Shown piece by piece: positions 34,750-44,775 of a DNA stretch of 64,000 nucleotides. The notes beneath the pieces were generated by a model. It saw only the letters and a list, made by a program, of their open reading frames with translations. It ran no database searches and had not been told where the DNA came from. The stretch spans positions 6,080,001-6,144,000 of the forward strand of contig NZ_CP117768.1 in NCBI RefSeq assembly GCF_028623165.1, read 5' to 3'. Source of the stretch: Nostoc sp. UHCC 0926 (GTDB lineage: Bacteria; Cyanobacteriota; Cyanobacteriia; Cyanobacteriales; Nostocaceae). The position numbers and the translations under genes were made by a program. Numbering within the stretch: the first letter of the stretch is position 1; the number at the start of each line of letters is the position of its first letter.

Positions 34750-35910
34750 TTATTTAGCTTGAGAGATGCTATATACTTTTTCACCTTTTGAATCAAATTC
34801 AGCTATTGTTTTTGCATAAATTTTTCGCAGATTATTTACATGAGCATCTATTGTAAATTTATTCATCAATAAAGCATGACCTTGTTCGCCCATGTGTCGG
34901 CTTTTTTGATAATCTGTATACAACTCCTGAATGGCATAAGCTAGCTTTTTTATATTATTCCCTGGAACAAGAATACCCGTTTCTCCATCTCGTAAATGTT
35001 CTGGAATACCTCCGACTGCACTACCAATTACAGGTCGATAATTAGCATAGGCTTCCAGAGTTACAAGACCGGCAGGTTCAGGCCAGACACTAGGAAAGAT
35101 GACTGCAAAACACTGTTGATAAAGTTTATTTATTTTGTCAGGATCGCACCAGCCATGCCAAGTAATTCGGTTAGTTAATCTGAGTGTGTTTGCTAACTTT
35201 TCTAACTGTGGTCGTTCCCATCCTTCACCTGCAATATCAAGTTTAATTTGTGGATCTGTATGTATTAAAGTTTTGAGCAACCATTCCAGACCTTTATCAG
35301 AAACAATCCGTCCCACAAACAAAATTCTATGATTTTGGTGGACTTCTAAACTTAGAGGTGCAGTTGCTGTTTTTGGTACGGATATACCACAGTGTAGCGT
35401 TACAGTCTGTTCAGGGGGTACACCGTTTTGAATCAACTCTTGTCGCACATATTCGCTATTAGCAATAAAAGTAATTTTTACCTTTTTTAATACATCTAAA
35501 AAGTTCTGAGTTTTTTGAAGTTCTCTAACAGTTCTTAAAGGTCTACGGCTACCACATTTATCTATTAGTTTACCCCAGGTACATCCTAAGTAAGAAAAGT
35601 TGCGATCGCAGACTGTGCGCTGCCCTGCTAAATACTTTGTGCCACTCGGACAGTAGAATGAGTGATTATGAACGCTGAAGATGGTAGGACATTCGCCTGT
35701 AAGCTGCAAGAGTAAATCTGGGCTGTGGATGTGCAGCAGTTTAAACTGGCTTTGATCAACATTCTTCAGCGATTTTATCACGCGATCGCTAATATTAGGT
35801 GGTCGATGTTCAAACAGAGAAGCTAAATAAGTTTCGACACCTCCGCCCCCACCTACCTCAAAATTGGAGCATTGATAAATCAGGTCTTTGTCAAATATTT
35901 TCTGGGACAT
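34750..35910 (-). CDS. Glycosyltransferase family 4 (HEP island)
   Basis: 386 residues. The N-domain carries a glycine-rich GGGGGVETYLASLF loop. A Cys-containing insert follows (FYCPSGTKYL, CDRNFSYLGCTWGKLIDKCG, about 87-119), which in several GT4 proteins may bind metal or form disulphides. The C-domain has FVGRIVSDKGLEWLL and FPSVWPEPAGLVTLEAYANYRP. It lies directly after hepA in the island, in the position occupied by a glycosyltransferase in the Anabaena PCC 7120 island (from memory). Confidence 0.88.
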   Translation of the reverse strand: MSQKIFDKDLIYQCSNFEVGGGGGVETYLASLFEHRPPNISDRVIKSLKNVDQSQFKLLHIHSPDLLLQLTGECPTIFSVHNHSFYCPSGTKYLAGQRTVCDRNFSYLGCTWGKLIDKCGSRRPLRTVRELQKTQNFLDVLKKVKITFIANSEYVRQELIQNGVPPEQTVTLHCGISVPKTATAPLSLEVHQNHRILFVGRIVSDKGLEWLLKTLIHTDPQIKLDIAGEGWERPQLEKLANTLRLTNRITWHGWCDPDKINKLYQQCFAVIFPSVWPEPAGLVTLEAYANYRPVIGSAVGGIPEHLRDGETGILVPGNNIKKLAYAIQELYTDYQKSRHMGEQGHALLMNKFTIDAHVNNLRKIYAKTIAEFDSKGEKVYSISQAK

Positions 35911-36033
35911 ATTTTCTGTTATTGTTCAGTATATAGCACTATTTATAATAGTTTTTAACAAACTTTTTTAGAAATAATGAGCATGATAATACTATTTTTT
36001 TGCGATATAATCTCACCAAATTACTGATATACA

Positions 36034-36185
36034 TATAGCAGTACTAAATCATTTGTAAAAATAAATTAACCGCAGAGGCACAGAGGAGGGCAGTTGCATG
36101 GGCGGGTTTCCCGACTTGAGCAAACTGCCCGTAGCGCAGAGAGAGGAATCGGAGATTTTCACGACTCATTTAGGATTGCTATATA
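36034..36185. repeat. MITE-like element, TATAGCAATCC family
   Basis: It runs from TATAGCAGTACTAAATCATTTGTAAAA to AGGATTGCTATA (given by its ends), with a CGGGTTTCCCGACTTGAG palindrome in the core. It is a 152-bp member of the family at 4032, located between hepA and the following GT4. Adjacent 36187-36246 is another repeat block (GGGGCTTACGGCTGTAGGG) with a relative at 43362-43425. Confidence 0.7.
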
Positions 36186-36261
36186 TAGGTAGGGGCTTAC
36201 GGCTGTAGGGATGTACAGCCGATTTATATGTTGCAAGTATTTTGGTAATTGGATATTCTTT

Positions 36262-38112
36262 CTAATCTGATTGCCTTACTTCATACTGCATTTGATGATA
36301 TTTCCAAAGCTTGCCTTTGAGTTCCAGCAGTTCTTGATACTTACCTTGCTCTACTATCCGTCCCTGTTCTAAAACTACAACTTTATCTGCTTTAGAAATG
36401 GTAGAAAGACGGTGAGCGATCGCAATTACTGTTTTCCCAACAGATAGCTTTTCTAATGAATCTTGAATTAAGCGCTCAGATACAGAATCTAAGGCGCTAG
36501 TTGCTTCATCCAAAATCAAAATTTCTGGGTTCCGCAGTAAAGCACGTGCAATAGCAATTCGCTGCCTTTGTCCTCCAGATAACCTAACACCTCTATCTCC
36601 AAGCTGGGTGTTAAAACCTTCGGGCATTTCCAAAATAAATTCTAGTGCATTCGCTAGTCTAGCAGCTTCTTGAATTTCATCATTAGTGGCTTCTGGAGTC
36701 CCGTAAGAAATATTATGCCAAACATTAGTATTGAAGATAAAAGTATCCTGACTGACGACAGCTATTTTCCGACGTAAGGAGTTAATTTCAAACTGTCGGA
36801 CATCAATTTCATCAATGTAAAGATATCCATCTGTAGCATTATAAAATCGGGGAATTAAATCAGCAAGGGTTGTTTTACCAGCACCAGATGCTCCGACTAA
36901 TGCTGTCATTTTTCCCTTTTCAAGAGTAAGGGTAATATTATGTAGCACTAGATTATCATCATCGTAGCCAAAATCTACAGATACTAAATCTATTGACCTT
37001 TTTAACCCTTTAAACTCAAGTTTGCCATTTTGAAAGTAATATTTATCATCACTTTTCAACATATTTTTAATGTTGTCTGCCGAGCCATGTAAAGTACTGA
37101 GATATGCTCTCGTACCATTAATATCTTGAACAAACGGGATAAATCGAAATAGCACAAAGAAAAAGGTTAGCAAAGAAGCAACTTGTAGCGTTCCATTGGT
37201 AACAAGGCTAGTGAACGCCAAAATAATCATTCCGATCAATACGGTAGTCGCTACGCCTTCAGCAATTGGCTTAACAAGTGTCCAGGTGAATACAACTTTA
37301 GTTGTAGTACTTATTACCTTGTCGCTAGCTTTGTAGTAACGCTGCCGTTCAAATTCTTGAGTACCACAGGAGTGAACAGTGCGAATGCCATTAATAAATT
37401 CTATGGCTGTTGATGTAAAATTAGCATTGGCAGTTGTCATACCAAAACTTGATTCTCTGACTCTAGCATTCAGATTGGACAACCCTACACCTAAAAGTGT
37501 AAATAGTAATGCTGAAATCAGCGTCAATTGCCATGATATCAAAAACATTGATATTAAGTAGACAAAGGTTGTTAGTCCTCTAGTTACTAAAAAGGCTGTG
37601 CCACTGAAACCCTGTCTGATTTTTTCAATTTCTGTGGTAATTGTGTTAATTAGTTCACCAGAACGAGTTTTGGCAAAGTAACTTAGTGACAAAGATTGTA
37701 ACTGTTCAAAAATTTGCTTACGTAAGCGATCGGCAAGATGTAGTTGAGATAATTCAGTGTAGACTTGGGAAAAGTAATTAAAGGTTGCACGTAACCAAGT
37801 ACTCAATAAAATCAACAGAGATACGCGGTACAGACGATTAATTGCCGATGTCTTGGCTCCTAAAATCCAAATATCAAACCAGTGTATTCCTGTCTGGACA
37901 GGTTGAGCGTTGGGACTAGTTAAGCTTTGCAAAAAGGAAAGCAAAAAACCAATACTCACACCTTCAAAAGTTGCTGCCAAAATCGAGAATATCAGAGCTA
38001 GAGTTGCAATTTTGCGAAAGTGTTTAAATTCTCGCAATATCAAATAGTTGTCCTGCCAAAAGCTGCTAGCTTTGAACAGACTACGAAGTTGTTGAGGAAG
38101 TTGGAAATGCAT
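36262..38112 (-). CDS. hepA: HepA-type ABC exporter of heterocyst envelope polysaccharide
   Basis: 616-residue half-transporter. An N-terminal six-helix membrane domain (about 35-330) is followed by an ATPase with Walker A GASGAGKTT (412-420), signature RLSGGQRQR (515-523) and Walker B ILILDEATSALD. The N-terminal FWQDNYLILREFKHFRK and the overall length match Anabaena HepA, whose loss leaves heterocysts without their polysaccharide layer. It lies directly downstream of hepC, as in PCC 7120. I prefer the ATG at 38112 over an in-frame TTG at 38127. Expression is expected to rise in developing heterocysts, but no operator is recognisable here. Confidence 0.87.
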   Translation of the reverse strand: MHFQLPQQLRSLFKASSFWQDNYLILREFKHFRKIATLALIFSILAATFEGVSIGFLLSFLQSLTSPNAQPVQTGIHWFDIWILGAKTSAINRLYRVSLLILLSTWLRATFNYFSQVYTELSQLHLADRLRKQIFEQLQSLSLSYFAKTRSGELINTITTEIEKIRQGFSGTAFLVTRGLTTFVYLISMFLISWQLTLISALLFTLLGVGLSNLNARVRESSFGMTTANANFTSTAIEFINGIRTVHSCGTQEFERQRYYKASDKVISTTTKVVFTWTLVKPIAEGVATTVLIGMIILAFTSLVTNGTLQVASLLTFFFVLFRFIPFVQDINGTRAYLSTLHGSADNIKNMLKSDDKYYFQNGKLEFKGLKRSIDLVSVDFGYDDDNLVLHNITLTLEKGKMTALVGASGAGKTTLADLIPRFYNATDGYLYIDEIDVRQFEINSLRRKIAVVSQDTFIFNTNVWHNISYGTPEATNDEIQEAARLANALEFILEMPEGFNTQLGDRGVRLSGGQRQRIAIARALLRNPEILILDEATSALDSVSERLIQDSLEKLSVGKTVIAIAHRLSTISKADKVVVLEQGRIVEQGKYQELLELKGKLWKYHQMQYEVRQSD

Positions 38113-38141
38113 GGATTTTTCTAACAATAATTTGGTATGTA

Positions 38142-38229
38142 ATACCGATTATCTGTGAGGTTGTATACAACAAAAGGCTTAAGCCTCAAGTCTTACTAAG
38201 CCTGATTTTGTGCAGTTTCACAAAGAAAT
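38142..38229. repeat. Interspersed repeat shared with 50478-50570
   Basis: AATACCGATTATCTGTGAGG, then TTTTGTGCAGTTTCACAAAG. The copy at 50478-50570 keeps the same end blocks and the AAGC/CTTAAGC core. Its ends are inverted (ACCGATTATCTGTGA against TCACAAATAATTGGT). It lies between hepC and hepA. Confidence 0.7.
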
Positions 38230-38265
38230 CAGGAGTTAGGAGTCAGAATTATGACTTCTGAATTC

Positions 38266-38985
38266 TCAAAGTGTTTGGCTATCCAGATGTAACAAGTGCG
38301 GCTGTGCTTCTACTTCCCATGAAGCCGTAACTTCTGGTAGTTTATTTAGCTGTACTGCATCTTCTAAAGTCCAAGAACGAGATCCGATCAAACTCATGTC
38401 ACCCCGTAGCACGTTAAATAACTGGGGTAGATTGTCCAGACTGGATTTACCCATCCAACGCCCTAGCGGTGTGATGTTGTGTGTGCAAAACCTGATTGAT
38501 TGAAAGAGTTTACCGCGTTCTCCAACACGCCACTCACGGCAAAAAAGTGATCCTGGCGAGTAAACCTGCATTAACACAATCAATCCCAACGTGACTGGAC
38601 TTATTAATAGCAGCAACACCAAAGCAGCAATCCAATCAATTAGTCGCTGCAATTGTCTCAAGGGTTGGTTAGGCACTTTATTGCCAGCAGGTATGCTTAG
38701 GAATATTGGTTTTTTAGCTTCTTCACATGCATCTGCCCAAAACGTGAGCAAAGCCTCACCCAGCTTTGGATCTATGCTTACCAAACTTACAGGAGAATGT
38801 TGTAAGCATTCTACTAGCGATCGCTTACTATCTAATGAAGGCAGATATGGTTGTTTAACTCGTCCAGGCGGCTTCACCAACAGCTTACCCTGCCGCCACT
38901 GGAGTGTGCAGTACCCACGATTCTCTTGGTGTTCCTGGGTTACATCATATAAATTCTCTAGAGTTGGAATTATTGAAGTTGTCAT
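38266..38985 (-). CDS. hepC: HepC-type initiating sugar transferase
   Basis: 239 residues. After a variable N-terminal half, a bacterial sugar-transferase domain begins with one membrane segment (LIDWIAALVLLLLISPVTLG, about 113-132). It continues with motifs of polyprenyl-phosphate hexose-1-phosphate transferases: LFCREWRVGERGKLF, LGRWMGKSSLDNLPQLFNVLRGDMSLIG (given here by its key parts DNLPQ and GDMSLIG). It would start the repeat unit on the lipid carrier. Gene order (Wzc-like protein, hepC, hepA) matches the Anabaena island, supporting the hepC name. Confidence 0.83.
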   Translation of the reverse strand: MTTSIIPTLENLYDVTQEHQENRGYCTLQWRQGKLLVKPPGRVKQPYLPSLDSKRSLVECLQHSPVSLVSIDPKLGEALLTFWADACEEAKKPIFLSIPAGNKVPNQPLRQLQRLIDWIAALVLLLLISPVTLGLIVLMQVYSPGSLFCREWRVGERGKLFQSIRFCTHNITPLGRWMGKSSLDNLPQLFNVLRGDMSLIGSRSWTLEDAVQLNKLPEVTASWEVEAQPHLLHLDSQTL

Positions 38986-39514
38986 ATGTCTTTGGGTTTA
39001 TACAGGAGTGAATTGCTGAGGCGTTATCAAAGGCTATCAATGCCAAAGACCCAAATCCGAATCTTGTTGTAAGTCCAAAAAGTTGGAGATAATTGAGGGC
39101 AAAAATATGTTATTGCTATTTACCACTCAGCCAAGCATATATCGTGCAGAATTCTGCTGGTGTAGAGGTGTACTAATCAACGTTACTATCAATATTCATG
39201 GGCAATCGATATTTTCCGGTAACTACTGACAGTAGAGAAATGTAGAGGGAAATTACCCATGAATCTATATCTACGTTTAATTGCACTGAGGTGTTGATTG
39301 GATCGAGATATTTAACAAAACCAGTCCACTCTTGTCTTCTAGCCTTTATGAAGGTGCTTTAATCTCTAGAATATAAGACGATGTAGAAATAGCGATCGCT
39401 CAAATAAATTCTTTATTTACTCTTTAAAGAGCCAGTGATTTCTCTGAAAACTCATAAAGATAGTATAAATATACTGGAATTTTCCTGATCGCATCAAAAT
39501 TAAATTTTGGTCAT
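38986..39514. other. Long upstream region of hepC
   Basis: About 530 non-coding bases separate the terminator of the Wzc-like gene from hepC. A hepC-hepA promoter must lie here. One HIP1 site (near 39393) and a stretch of short A/T-rich sequence are visible. I find no clear GTA-N8-TAC NtcA site or tandem operator. Confidence 0.45.
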
Positions 39515-39548
39515 AAAAAAGTAGGGTAGCACAGGTATGCCACCCTAC
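39515..39548 (-). terminator. Terminator of the Wzc-like gene
   Basis: Read on the minus strand, GTAGGGTGGCA and TGCTACCCTAC form an 11-bp stem with one mismatch, followed at once by TTTTTTA. It lies 80 bases after the stop of the gene ending at 39629. Confidence 0.7.
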
Positions 39549-39570
39549 CGCGTGTTGCATTTAAACTAAT

Positions 39571-39602
39571 TAGATCCCCGACTTCTTAGAGAAGTCGGGG
39601 AT
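39571..39602. repeat. GACTTCTT/AAGAAGTC palindrome
   Basis: AGATCCCCGACTTCTTAGAG leads into its complement AGAAGTCGGGGATCT. This is the same core palindrome as in the elements at 4032 and 29557, here without the outer TATAGCAATCC arms. Confidence 0.7.
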
Positions 39603-39628
39603 CTGGGAATCTATCGTAGCCGTACTAG

Positions 39629-41857
39629 CTACTTTTCTACAGCTTGTCGCAGGGCTAATTGTTGTTGTTTGATATTGGGTACGTAATTACTACTAGAGTT
39701 TGATACCCCATTAGCTACAACCCCAATCAGATTTAACTTACTTAACATAGCTGTCGCTTGAGTCAGCTGACTTCGCGTCACAATACCAATGCTTGCCACC
39801 ATGACCACGCTACGACAAGATGATGCGGTGAGCATAGCATCCACTAAACCGAGAACTGGGGGAGCATCTATGAGTACCAAATCATAGTTTTCCTCAAATG
39901 CTGCCATTAATTGCATCATCCGAGGGGAACTTAACAGATTAGCTGGGTCAGCAGGTTTGGGGCCAGCGGTCAAAATATCGATGTAGGCGGAACCTGAGTA
40001 TTGAAAACTAATCTGGTTGGGTAAAGTTGTATCACTAGCCAATAGAGTTGAAAGCCCCTGTTCATTGGGAAGATTCAGTTGTTGGTGCAGGCTGGGATCA
40101 CGTAAGTTGGCATCAATCAGTAACACTCTTTTGTGTAAACGGGCAGCACTCATCGCCAGACCCAAGGCCAAAGCTGATTTACCCTCATCGGCTAAAGCTG
40201 AGGTAATCATCAAAGATTTTAAGTTAGCAACAGTATTTAAAAGTTCAATATTCTTGTAAATCAGATCCAGCGATTCCCAACGCGGTGGAGATTGCAATAC
40301 CTGAATTGTCCAGGGGGCGAGAACTTCTGGCTTACCAAAAGGCAACTTGATCATTGATTCTCTGGGTTTGGCTGGTGGTAACTTGGGAGTTGTTCCCAAC
40401 AACGGCATGGCCATTTGCTTTTCTAACTCAGCAGTGGTGTGAACTGCATCATCAGCCGATTCCCGAATAAAGGCAGCAATGCCTCCTAACATAAACCCAA
40501 CGACAGCACCTAAGAGCAAGTTCTGCTGGAGATTGGGGCCTAATTGTGCGCCTTTTTGAGGATCTTCTACAACTTCCCAATTAAATCCACCCTTGGAAAG
40601 TTCTTGCCGCAATTGCTGTTCTGCTCTTAAAAGCTGCTCTAACCTTTCACGACTAAATTGCAACTGGGGTAGCATCCGATTGTAATAAGCCAACAGAGGC
40701 GGGAAGCGTTTAATTTCCAAACGCAGCTCGTTTTCTTTCTGGGCCAGAGTTTGATCGCGAGCAGTTAAAGCAACTATATTGGTCTGTGTTTCCACTAGCT
40801 GACCAGCAAGGCTGAGATCAATTTCACCGAGCTGTCCTTTTTCGAGGAGAGAGTCTCCAGAACTGAATGCACCAGCAGATTTTGGGCCTAAAGTCCTTCC
40901 TACTTCTTGTTGCAATAATTCCTTCTGGCTTTGAAGCTGTTCTTTGAACTTTTGCACACTCGGAGTCTGATCTGTAAAGCGTAAGCGTTCTTGTGCTAGT
41001 GCCAGTTCTGTTTTTTGGATTTCGTTCAGTAAGCCCTGATAGCGAGTAGACTGACTCAGGCGGGAAGCAACTAGAGCATTTTGGGGAGAACGGTTAAGTT
41101 GTTCTTCCAAAGATTTTTGGCGTGCCAAAGCTTCCCCATACTGAGAACGAGTTGTCTGTCGCTCTTGGGCAATATTGTTCAAAGCCGTCTCAATAGCTTT
41201 GGCCTGTGACTCTGGATCAATTAAGTTCTGATTTCTCCGAAACCTTTGTAAATTTGTCTCAGCTGCGTTTACTTCTTCACTGGCTTTACTTAACTGTTCC
41301 CTGATAATTTGCAGACCTTTTTGTAAACGTGAATTCTGTTGTTCTTTGTTATATTCCACATAAACTTGTCGAATTGCACCTAGAACTTTTTGTGTTTTTT
41401 CTGGATCTCCAGCAGTGTATTCAACTTGAAAGATTTTAGTAGCAACATTATCTTCTTTGCTCCTTATTTGAGTTAAGACCAAAGAAGTTTTAATTTCTGC
41501 TGAAGTTATGTCGGGATAATTAGACTGAAGTTTATCAACTGCTTTTTGGATGAGTCCTGAACTCTGCATCAAGTTAAGCTGAGTTGCAGTATCTATCACA
41601 ACATTAGAGTCGGTAAACTGGTTGTCTAACCCTGCTCCTTCTGTCTTACCTTGATAGTTAGGTTCTACTAGCAGTTGCATCGAACTTTTATAAGTTGGTT
41701 TTGTCTTAAAAGTTACTATACCTGCAAGAGCAATACAACTAATTAATACTGCTAAGAACCAAGGAAATCTTCGCACAAATACCGCAAACATTTGTCCGTA
41801 ACTTGGTTCAGTTTCAGAAGCTGGAGTTATATGAGGATTTAGACTACTTTGAACCAC
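39629..41857 (-). CDS. Wzc/BY-kinase-like polysaccharide chain-length protein
   Basis: 742 residues. Two membrane segments (about 33-50 and 446-463) enclose a long periplasmic coiled coil (about 170-430). A cytosolic P-loop domain has Walker A SALADEGKSA (553-562), A' VLLIDANLRDP and B LVLIDAPPVLG. The C-terminal tail holds a single Tyr (SNYVPNIKQQQ) instead of the Tyr cluster of classical Wzc kinases, so phospho-cycling may differ. It would control polymer length and export with HepA. The GTG start at 41857 has AGGA eight bases upstream. The equivalent position in PCC 7120 is alr2833 (from memory); I do not use the name hepB, which I recall belongs to another locus. Confidence 0.88.
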   Translation of the reverse strand: MVQSSLNPHITPASETEPSYGQMFAVFVRRFPWFLAVLISCIALAGIVTFKTKPTYKSSMQLLVEPNYQGKTEGAGLDNQFTDSNVVIDTATQLNLMQSSGLIQKAVDKLQSNYPDITSAEIKTSLVLTQIRSKEDNVATKIFQVEYTAGDPEKTQKVLGAIRQVYVEYNKEQQNSRLQKGLQIIREQLSKASEEVNAAETNLQRFRRNQNLIDPESQAKAIETALNNIAQERQTTRSQYGEALARQKSLEEQLNRSPQNALVASRLSQSTRYQGLLNEIQKTELALAQERLRFTDQTPSVQKFKEQLQSQKELLQQEVGRTLGPKSAGAFSSGDSLLEKGQLGEIDLSLAGQLVETQTNIVALTARDQTLAQKENELRLEIKRFPPLLAYYNRMLPQLQFSRERLEQLLRAEQQLRQELSKGGFNWEVVEDPQKGAQLGPNLQQNLLLGAVVGFMLGGIAAFIRESADDAVHTTAELEKQMAMPLLGTTPKLPPAKPRESMIKLPFGKPEVLAPWTIQVLQSPPRWESLDLIYKNIELLNTVANLKSLMITSALADEGKSALALGLAMSAARLHKRVLLIDANLRDPSLHQQLNLPNEQGLSTLLASDTTLPNQISFQYSGSAYIDILTAGPKPADPANLLSSPRMMQLMAAFEENYDLVLIDAPPVLGLVDAMLTASSCRSVVMVASIGIVTRSQLTQATAMLSKLNLIGVVANGVSNSSSNYVPNIKQQQLALRQAVEK

Positions 41858-42004
41858 TTTTATTATCCTTGTCTTTTCTACGAAAGGCTACGCCAACAAG
41901 ACTTACACTAAGAGATACTCCGAAGAATACCTATTTTTTAACAAACCGCCAAGGACGAGAGAGAAAATAAATAGGTAATTTAATAGTGGGAAGAGATTCA
42001 AAAA

Positions 42005-43105
42005 TCAAATGAATAATTGATGCCCACCACAAGCTTGGTTAATAATTTGCTCAACTTTACTAAAGAAGGCATTCTCTGAAAAGTTTGCTACTGCATGATT
42101 ACGGATGCGATCGTAATCCCAAGAAATGCCATTGGCTTCTAGTAATGCAATTTGTAGAGATTCGGGTGTTTGTCTTTTGAAAAAGACTCCTGTTTCACCT
42201 GGTATTTGAGTATCTAATACTCCACCTGCTCCGTAGGCGATGACTGGTGTGCCACTAGCATTAGCCTCTACTGGAACTAATCCGTAGTCTTCTAGGGCTG
42301 CGACAATAATAGACTTGGCTTTGGAAAACAAGTCTTTGCGGGTTCTATCACTTACGTGTCCTAAGAACACAATATTTTGTAATGCTTTGGATTTTAACCG
42401 TGCTTGTTCTGGACCATCACCTGATATTAATAACCGCCACCCCAGCCAATTAAAAGCTTCGACTATTATATCAAGACGCTTATAACTGATCATCCGGGCT
42501 GAGGCCAGATAATATTCATCTTTTATATCTGAAAAAAGAAATTTACTAGTATCAATTGGATAATTAACCATTATTGCCTGTTTGCCATAAACATTTTTGA
42601 TCCGGCGGGCAACAACACTAGAATTAGCAATGTAAAGGTCAGGTTCCTGTGCATATTTCAGGTCTACCTTTCTCATTACTTGAAATACTTGTTCGATTAA
42701 AGGAGCAAAATATCTATAGTCTCCGTATTCTCTTAAATAAGTTGCTGTATCCCATAAGAAACGGGTGACATTATGGCAAAAGCAAATGTGGCGGGCATTG
42801 GGATTTTTTTGCACTGCTTTAGCGAAGCTAGTGCTACTGCTAATAATTAGATCGTAGTCTTGCAGATTCAAGGCACGAAAGGCAGGAAAATATAGAGGAG
42901 CCATTGACCTGAAATATTTTGCTGCATAAGGAATCTTTTGTAAGAAGGTTGTGTTGACTATGCGATCGCCTAGATCAATAGTTTTTTGTGGATCGTATAG
43001 AGATGTGAAAATATCTGCTTCGGGATAGCGTTTACAAAGCAGTTCAAACACACGCTCTGCCCCACCTCGCTGGGTTAAATAATCATGGACTAGAGCAATT
43101 TTCAT
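42005..43105 (-). CDS. Glycosyltransferase family 4 (HEP island)
   Basis: 366 residues. The N-terminus MKIALVHDYLTQRGGAERVFE and SSSTSFAKAVQKNPNARHICFCHNVTRFLWD (noted by SSSTSFAK and CFCHNVTRFLWD) are typical of WbaZ-type mannosyl/rhamnosyl transferases. The C-domain has SARMISYKRLDIIVEAF, LGHVSDRTRKDLF and EDYGLVPVEANASGTPVIA with the GT4 donor Glu. The sugar is not identifiable from sequence alone. Confidence 0.88.
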   Translation of the reverse strand: MKIALVHDYLTQRGGAERVFELLCKRYPEADIFTSLYDPQKTIDLGDRIVNTTFLQKIPYAAKYFRSMAPLYFPAFRALNLQDYDLIISSSTSFAKAVQKNPNARHICFCHNVTRFLWDTATYLREYGDYRYFAPLIEQVFQVMRKVDLKYAQEPDLYIANSSVVARRIKNVYGKQAIMVNYPIDTSKFLFSDIKDEYYLASARMISYKRLDIIVEAFNWLGWRLLISGDGPEQARLKSKALQNIVFLGHVSDRTRKDLFSKAKSIIVAALEDYGLVPVEANASGTPVIAYGAGGVLDTQIPGETGVFFKRQTPESLQIALLEANGISWDYDRIRNHAVANFSENAFFSKVEQIINQACGGHQLFI

Positions 43106-43218
43106 GAATTTGACCTAAAGTTTCGATCAGGTTTGTTTCAACGCTCCCCAGCAAGTTACTATCAACAACTTTAGTATTCAGCTTACTTTTCACGGTATAT
43201 GGAAAACCTCTCTCCAAA

Positions 43219-43277
43219 CCTCTCCCCTAAAAGGGGAGAGGCTTTGAATTTTCCCCCTTCCCTAGTAGGGAAGGGGG
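43219..43277. repeat. Two G/C-rich hairpins of Nostoc type
   Basis: CCTCTCCCCT-AAA-AGGGGAGAGG (43219-43241) and CCCCCTTCCCTAGTAGGGAAGGGGG (by its arms CCCCCTTCCC and GGGAAGGGGG, 43253-43277). They lie in the 323-base gap between the SAF dehydrogenase gene and the next GT4. The rest of the gap holds a GTAGGGACATACAGCTGTAC block related to 36187-36246. Confidence 0.6.
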
Positions 43278-43428
43278 TTAGGTTTGGCCTTGGTGTGAAA
43301 AGTCGGTAGTGTTTCCGCAGTATAACTTCCTATCCTCTTGACGAAATTCTTGCGACAAACATGTAGGGACATACAGCTGTACGCCCCTACAGCCAATTAA
43401 TTTGTTACAAATATTTTTGGAACCGATA

Positions 43429-44742
43429 TTATCCAACTGCTACTAAGATTTTTTCTGGAGCGAAATAAGTGTTTTGCTCAGTTCGTAGTTGGTCGCAAAG
43501 TCTGCCTTCAGGTAATTCTACATCCTCGTATGTGAGGACTTGATCCTTAGAAATATCTCGTTTGAGGTGACACCCTTCAGCTAGACCGATTGGTAGAAGA
43601 TTTTGCTGTTGGACGATATCGGAATTTTCACATTGTCCGTAAGTCATGTAGTAACCGATGCCATCTAGGGTTTCTCCTGCTTTCAGGTCAATTTTGGCAG
43701 TGGTGACAACATCTACTAGCGGGCCTGCGAGTGGAGACATAACGGCATCACCGAATAGGACAGCACGCGCTACGGACAGGGGAACTTCAAAATGACAGAG
43801 GTGATAAGGAGTATAGAAGCTGTAAAGAGGGCCTTCGCCTAATTTGTATAAGTTGAGATAGTGGCGTTGCTTGGGGTCATCGTGAGTGGCAAATACATAT
43901 ACGCCTGGGCCAGGTTTTGCTCCAACTACATAATCGACAATGCCGCCCAGTTCTTTGAGTTGTTCAACATCATATATATGGGCCATTTCATCGACATAAC
44001 CGTTGAAGTCATATCCCAGCATTCCCCGTTTGGCAACTTTCATGCCTGTGGCATTGGCAACGATCGCTTGCTCAAAGGAAATTTTGGTTCCGTCGGCGAA
44101 GCTAGCCACCATGTGAGGCTTTTGACCCCAACGTTTAGCAAATCCTTCCTGGGTGGTGGGATTGCGATAGGGGTCTTGGAGTCCTTTTATGTTACCGCAT
44201 AATAAGGGAGTTAAACCAATGCTTTTCACAAAGCGGTAAAGGTTCATTTGTACCCCTGGCTGATCGCCATCACAAGCGCTGAGGATGACGCCTGCTTTGT
44301 CGGCATACACTTTCAGGATGGGGCCAATGGTGCCGTCGAGTTCGGCATTCATCATAATCACATGTTTGCAATGGGCGATCGCTTCCATGACGATGTGAGC
44401 GCCAAATTCCACTGCACCTGTGACTTCGATTATGGCCTCAATGCCCTCAGCCCGACACAGTAATTTAGCGTCTTCTGTGACTGCATACTTACCGTTAGCG
44501 ATCGTATCTTCTAACTCGCTGACAGTTGCAACAACTTGAATATCCTCAATTCCTGCTTCCGAATAAGCTTGTTTAGCTGCATCAATCTGACGATTGGAGA
44601 TAGCAACTAACTCCATTCCTGGCACTGAATTGACAATTTGGTTGGCAATTCCTCGACCCATAAAACCAGCACCAATCATTCCCACTTTGATGGGATTTCC
44701 TGCTGCTGCACGAGCTTGTAAGGCGCGATCGATAATAATCAT
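43429..44742 (-). CDS. NAD(P)-dependent oxidoreductase with SAF domain (homoserine-dehydrogenase-like)
   Basis: 437 residues. An N-terminal Rossmann domain has VGMIGAGFMGRGIANQI (about 20-36). The central part resembles homoserine dehydrogenase (EVTGAVEFGAHIVMEAI; SACDGDQPGVQMNLYRF). A C-terminal SAF-type domain lies at about 345-435 (LKAGETLDGIGYYMTYG; LLPIGLAEGCHLKRDI). Such proteins occur in sugar and branched-chain precursor pathways. Here it probably modifies the carbon skeleton of an island-specific sugar. The substrate is unknown. Confidence 0.82.
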   Translation of the reverse strand: MIIIDRALQARAAAGNPIKVGMIGAGFMGRGIANQIVNSVPGMELVAISNRQIDAAKQAYSEAGIEDIQVVATVSELEDTIANGKYAVTEDAKLLCRAEGIEAIIEVTGAVEFGAHIVMEAIAHCKHVIMMNAELDGTIGPILKVYADKAGVILSACDGDQPGVQMNLYRFVKSIGLTPLLCGNIKGLQDPYRNPTTQEGFAKRWGQKPHMVASFADGTKISFEQAIVANATGMKVAKRGMLGYDFNGYVDEMAHIYDVEQLKELGGIVDYVVGAKPGPGVYVFATHDDPKQRHYLNLYKLGEGPLYSFYTPYHLCHFEVPLSVARAVLFGDAVMSPLAGPLVDVVTTAKIDLKAGETLDGIGYYMTYGQCENSDIVQQQNLLPIGLAEGCHLKRDISKDQVLTYEDVELPEGRLCDQLRTEQNTYFAPEKILVAVG

Positions 44743-44775
44743 GAACTAAACTCCTTTTTGGAACTGTTGGTTGTG

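Noticed and set aside
39629..41857. Naming this gene hepB
   Set aside because: The Wzc-like gene next to hepC is not the hepB locus as I remember it in PCC 7120; the symbol was left empty.
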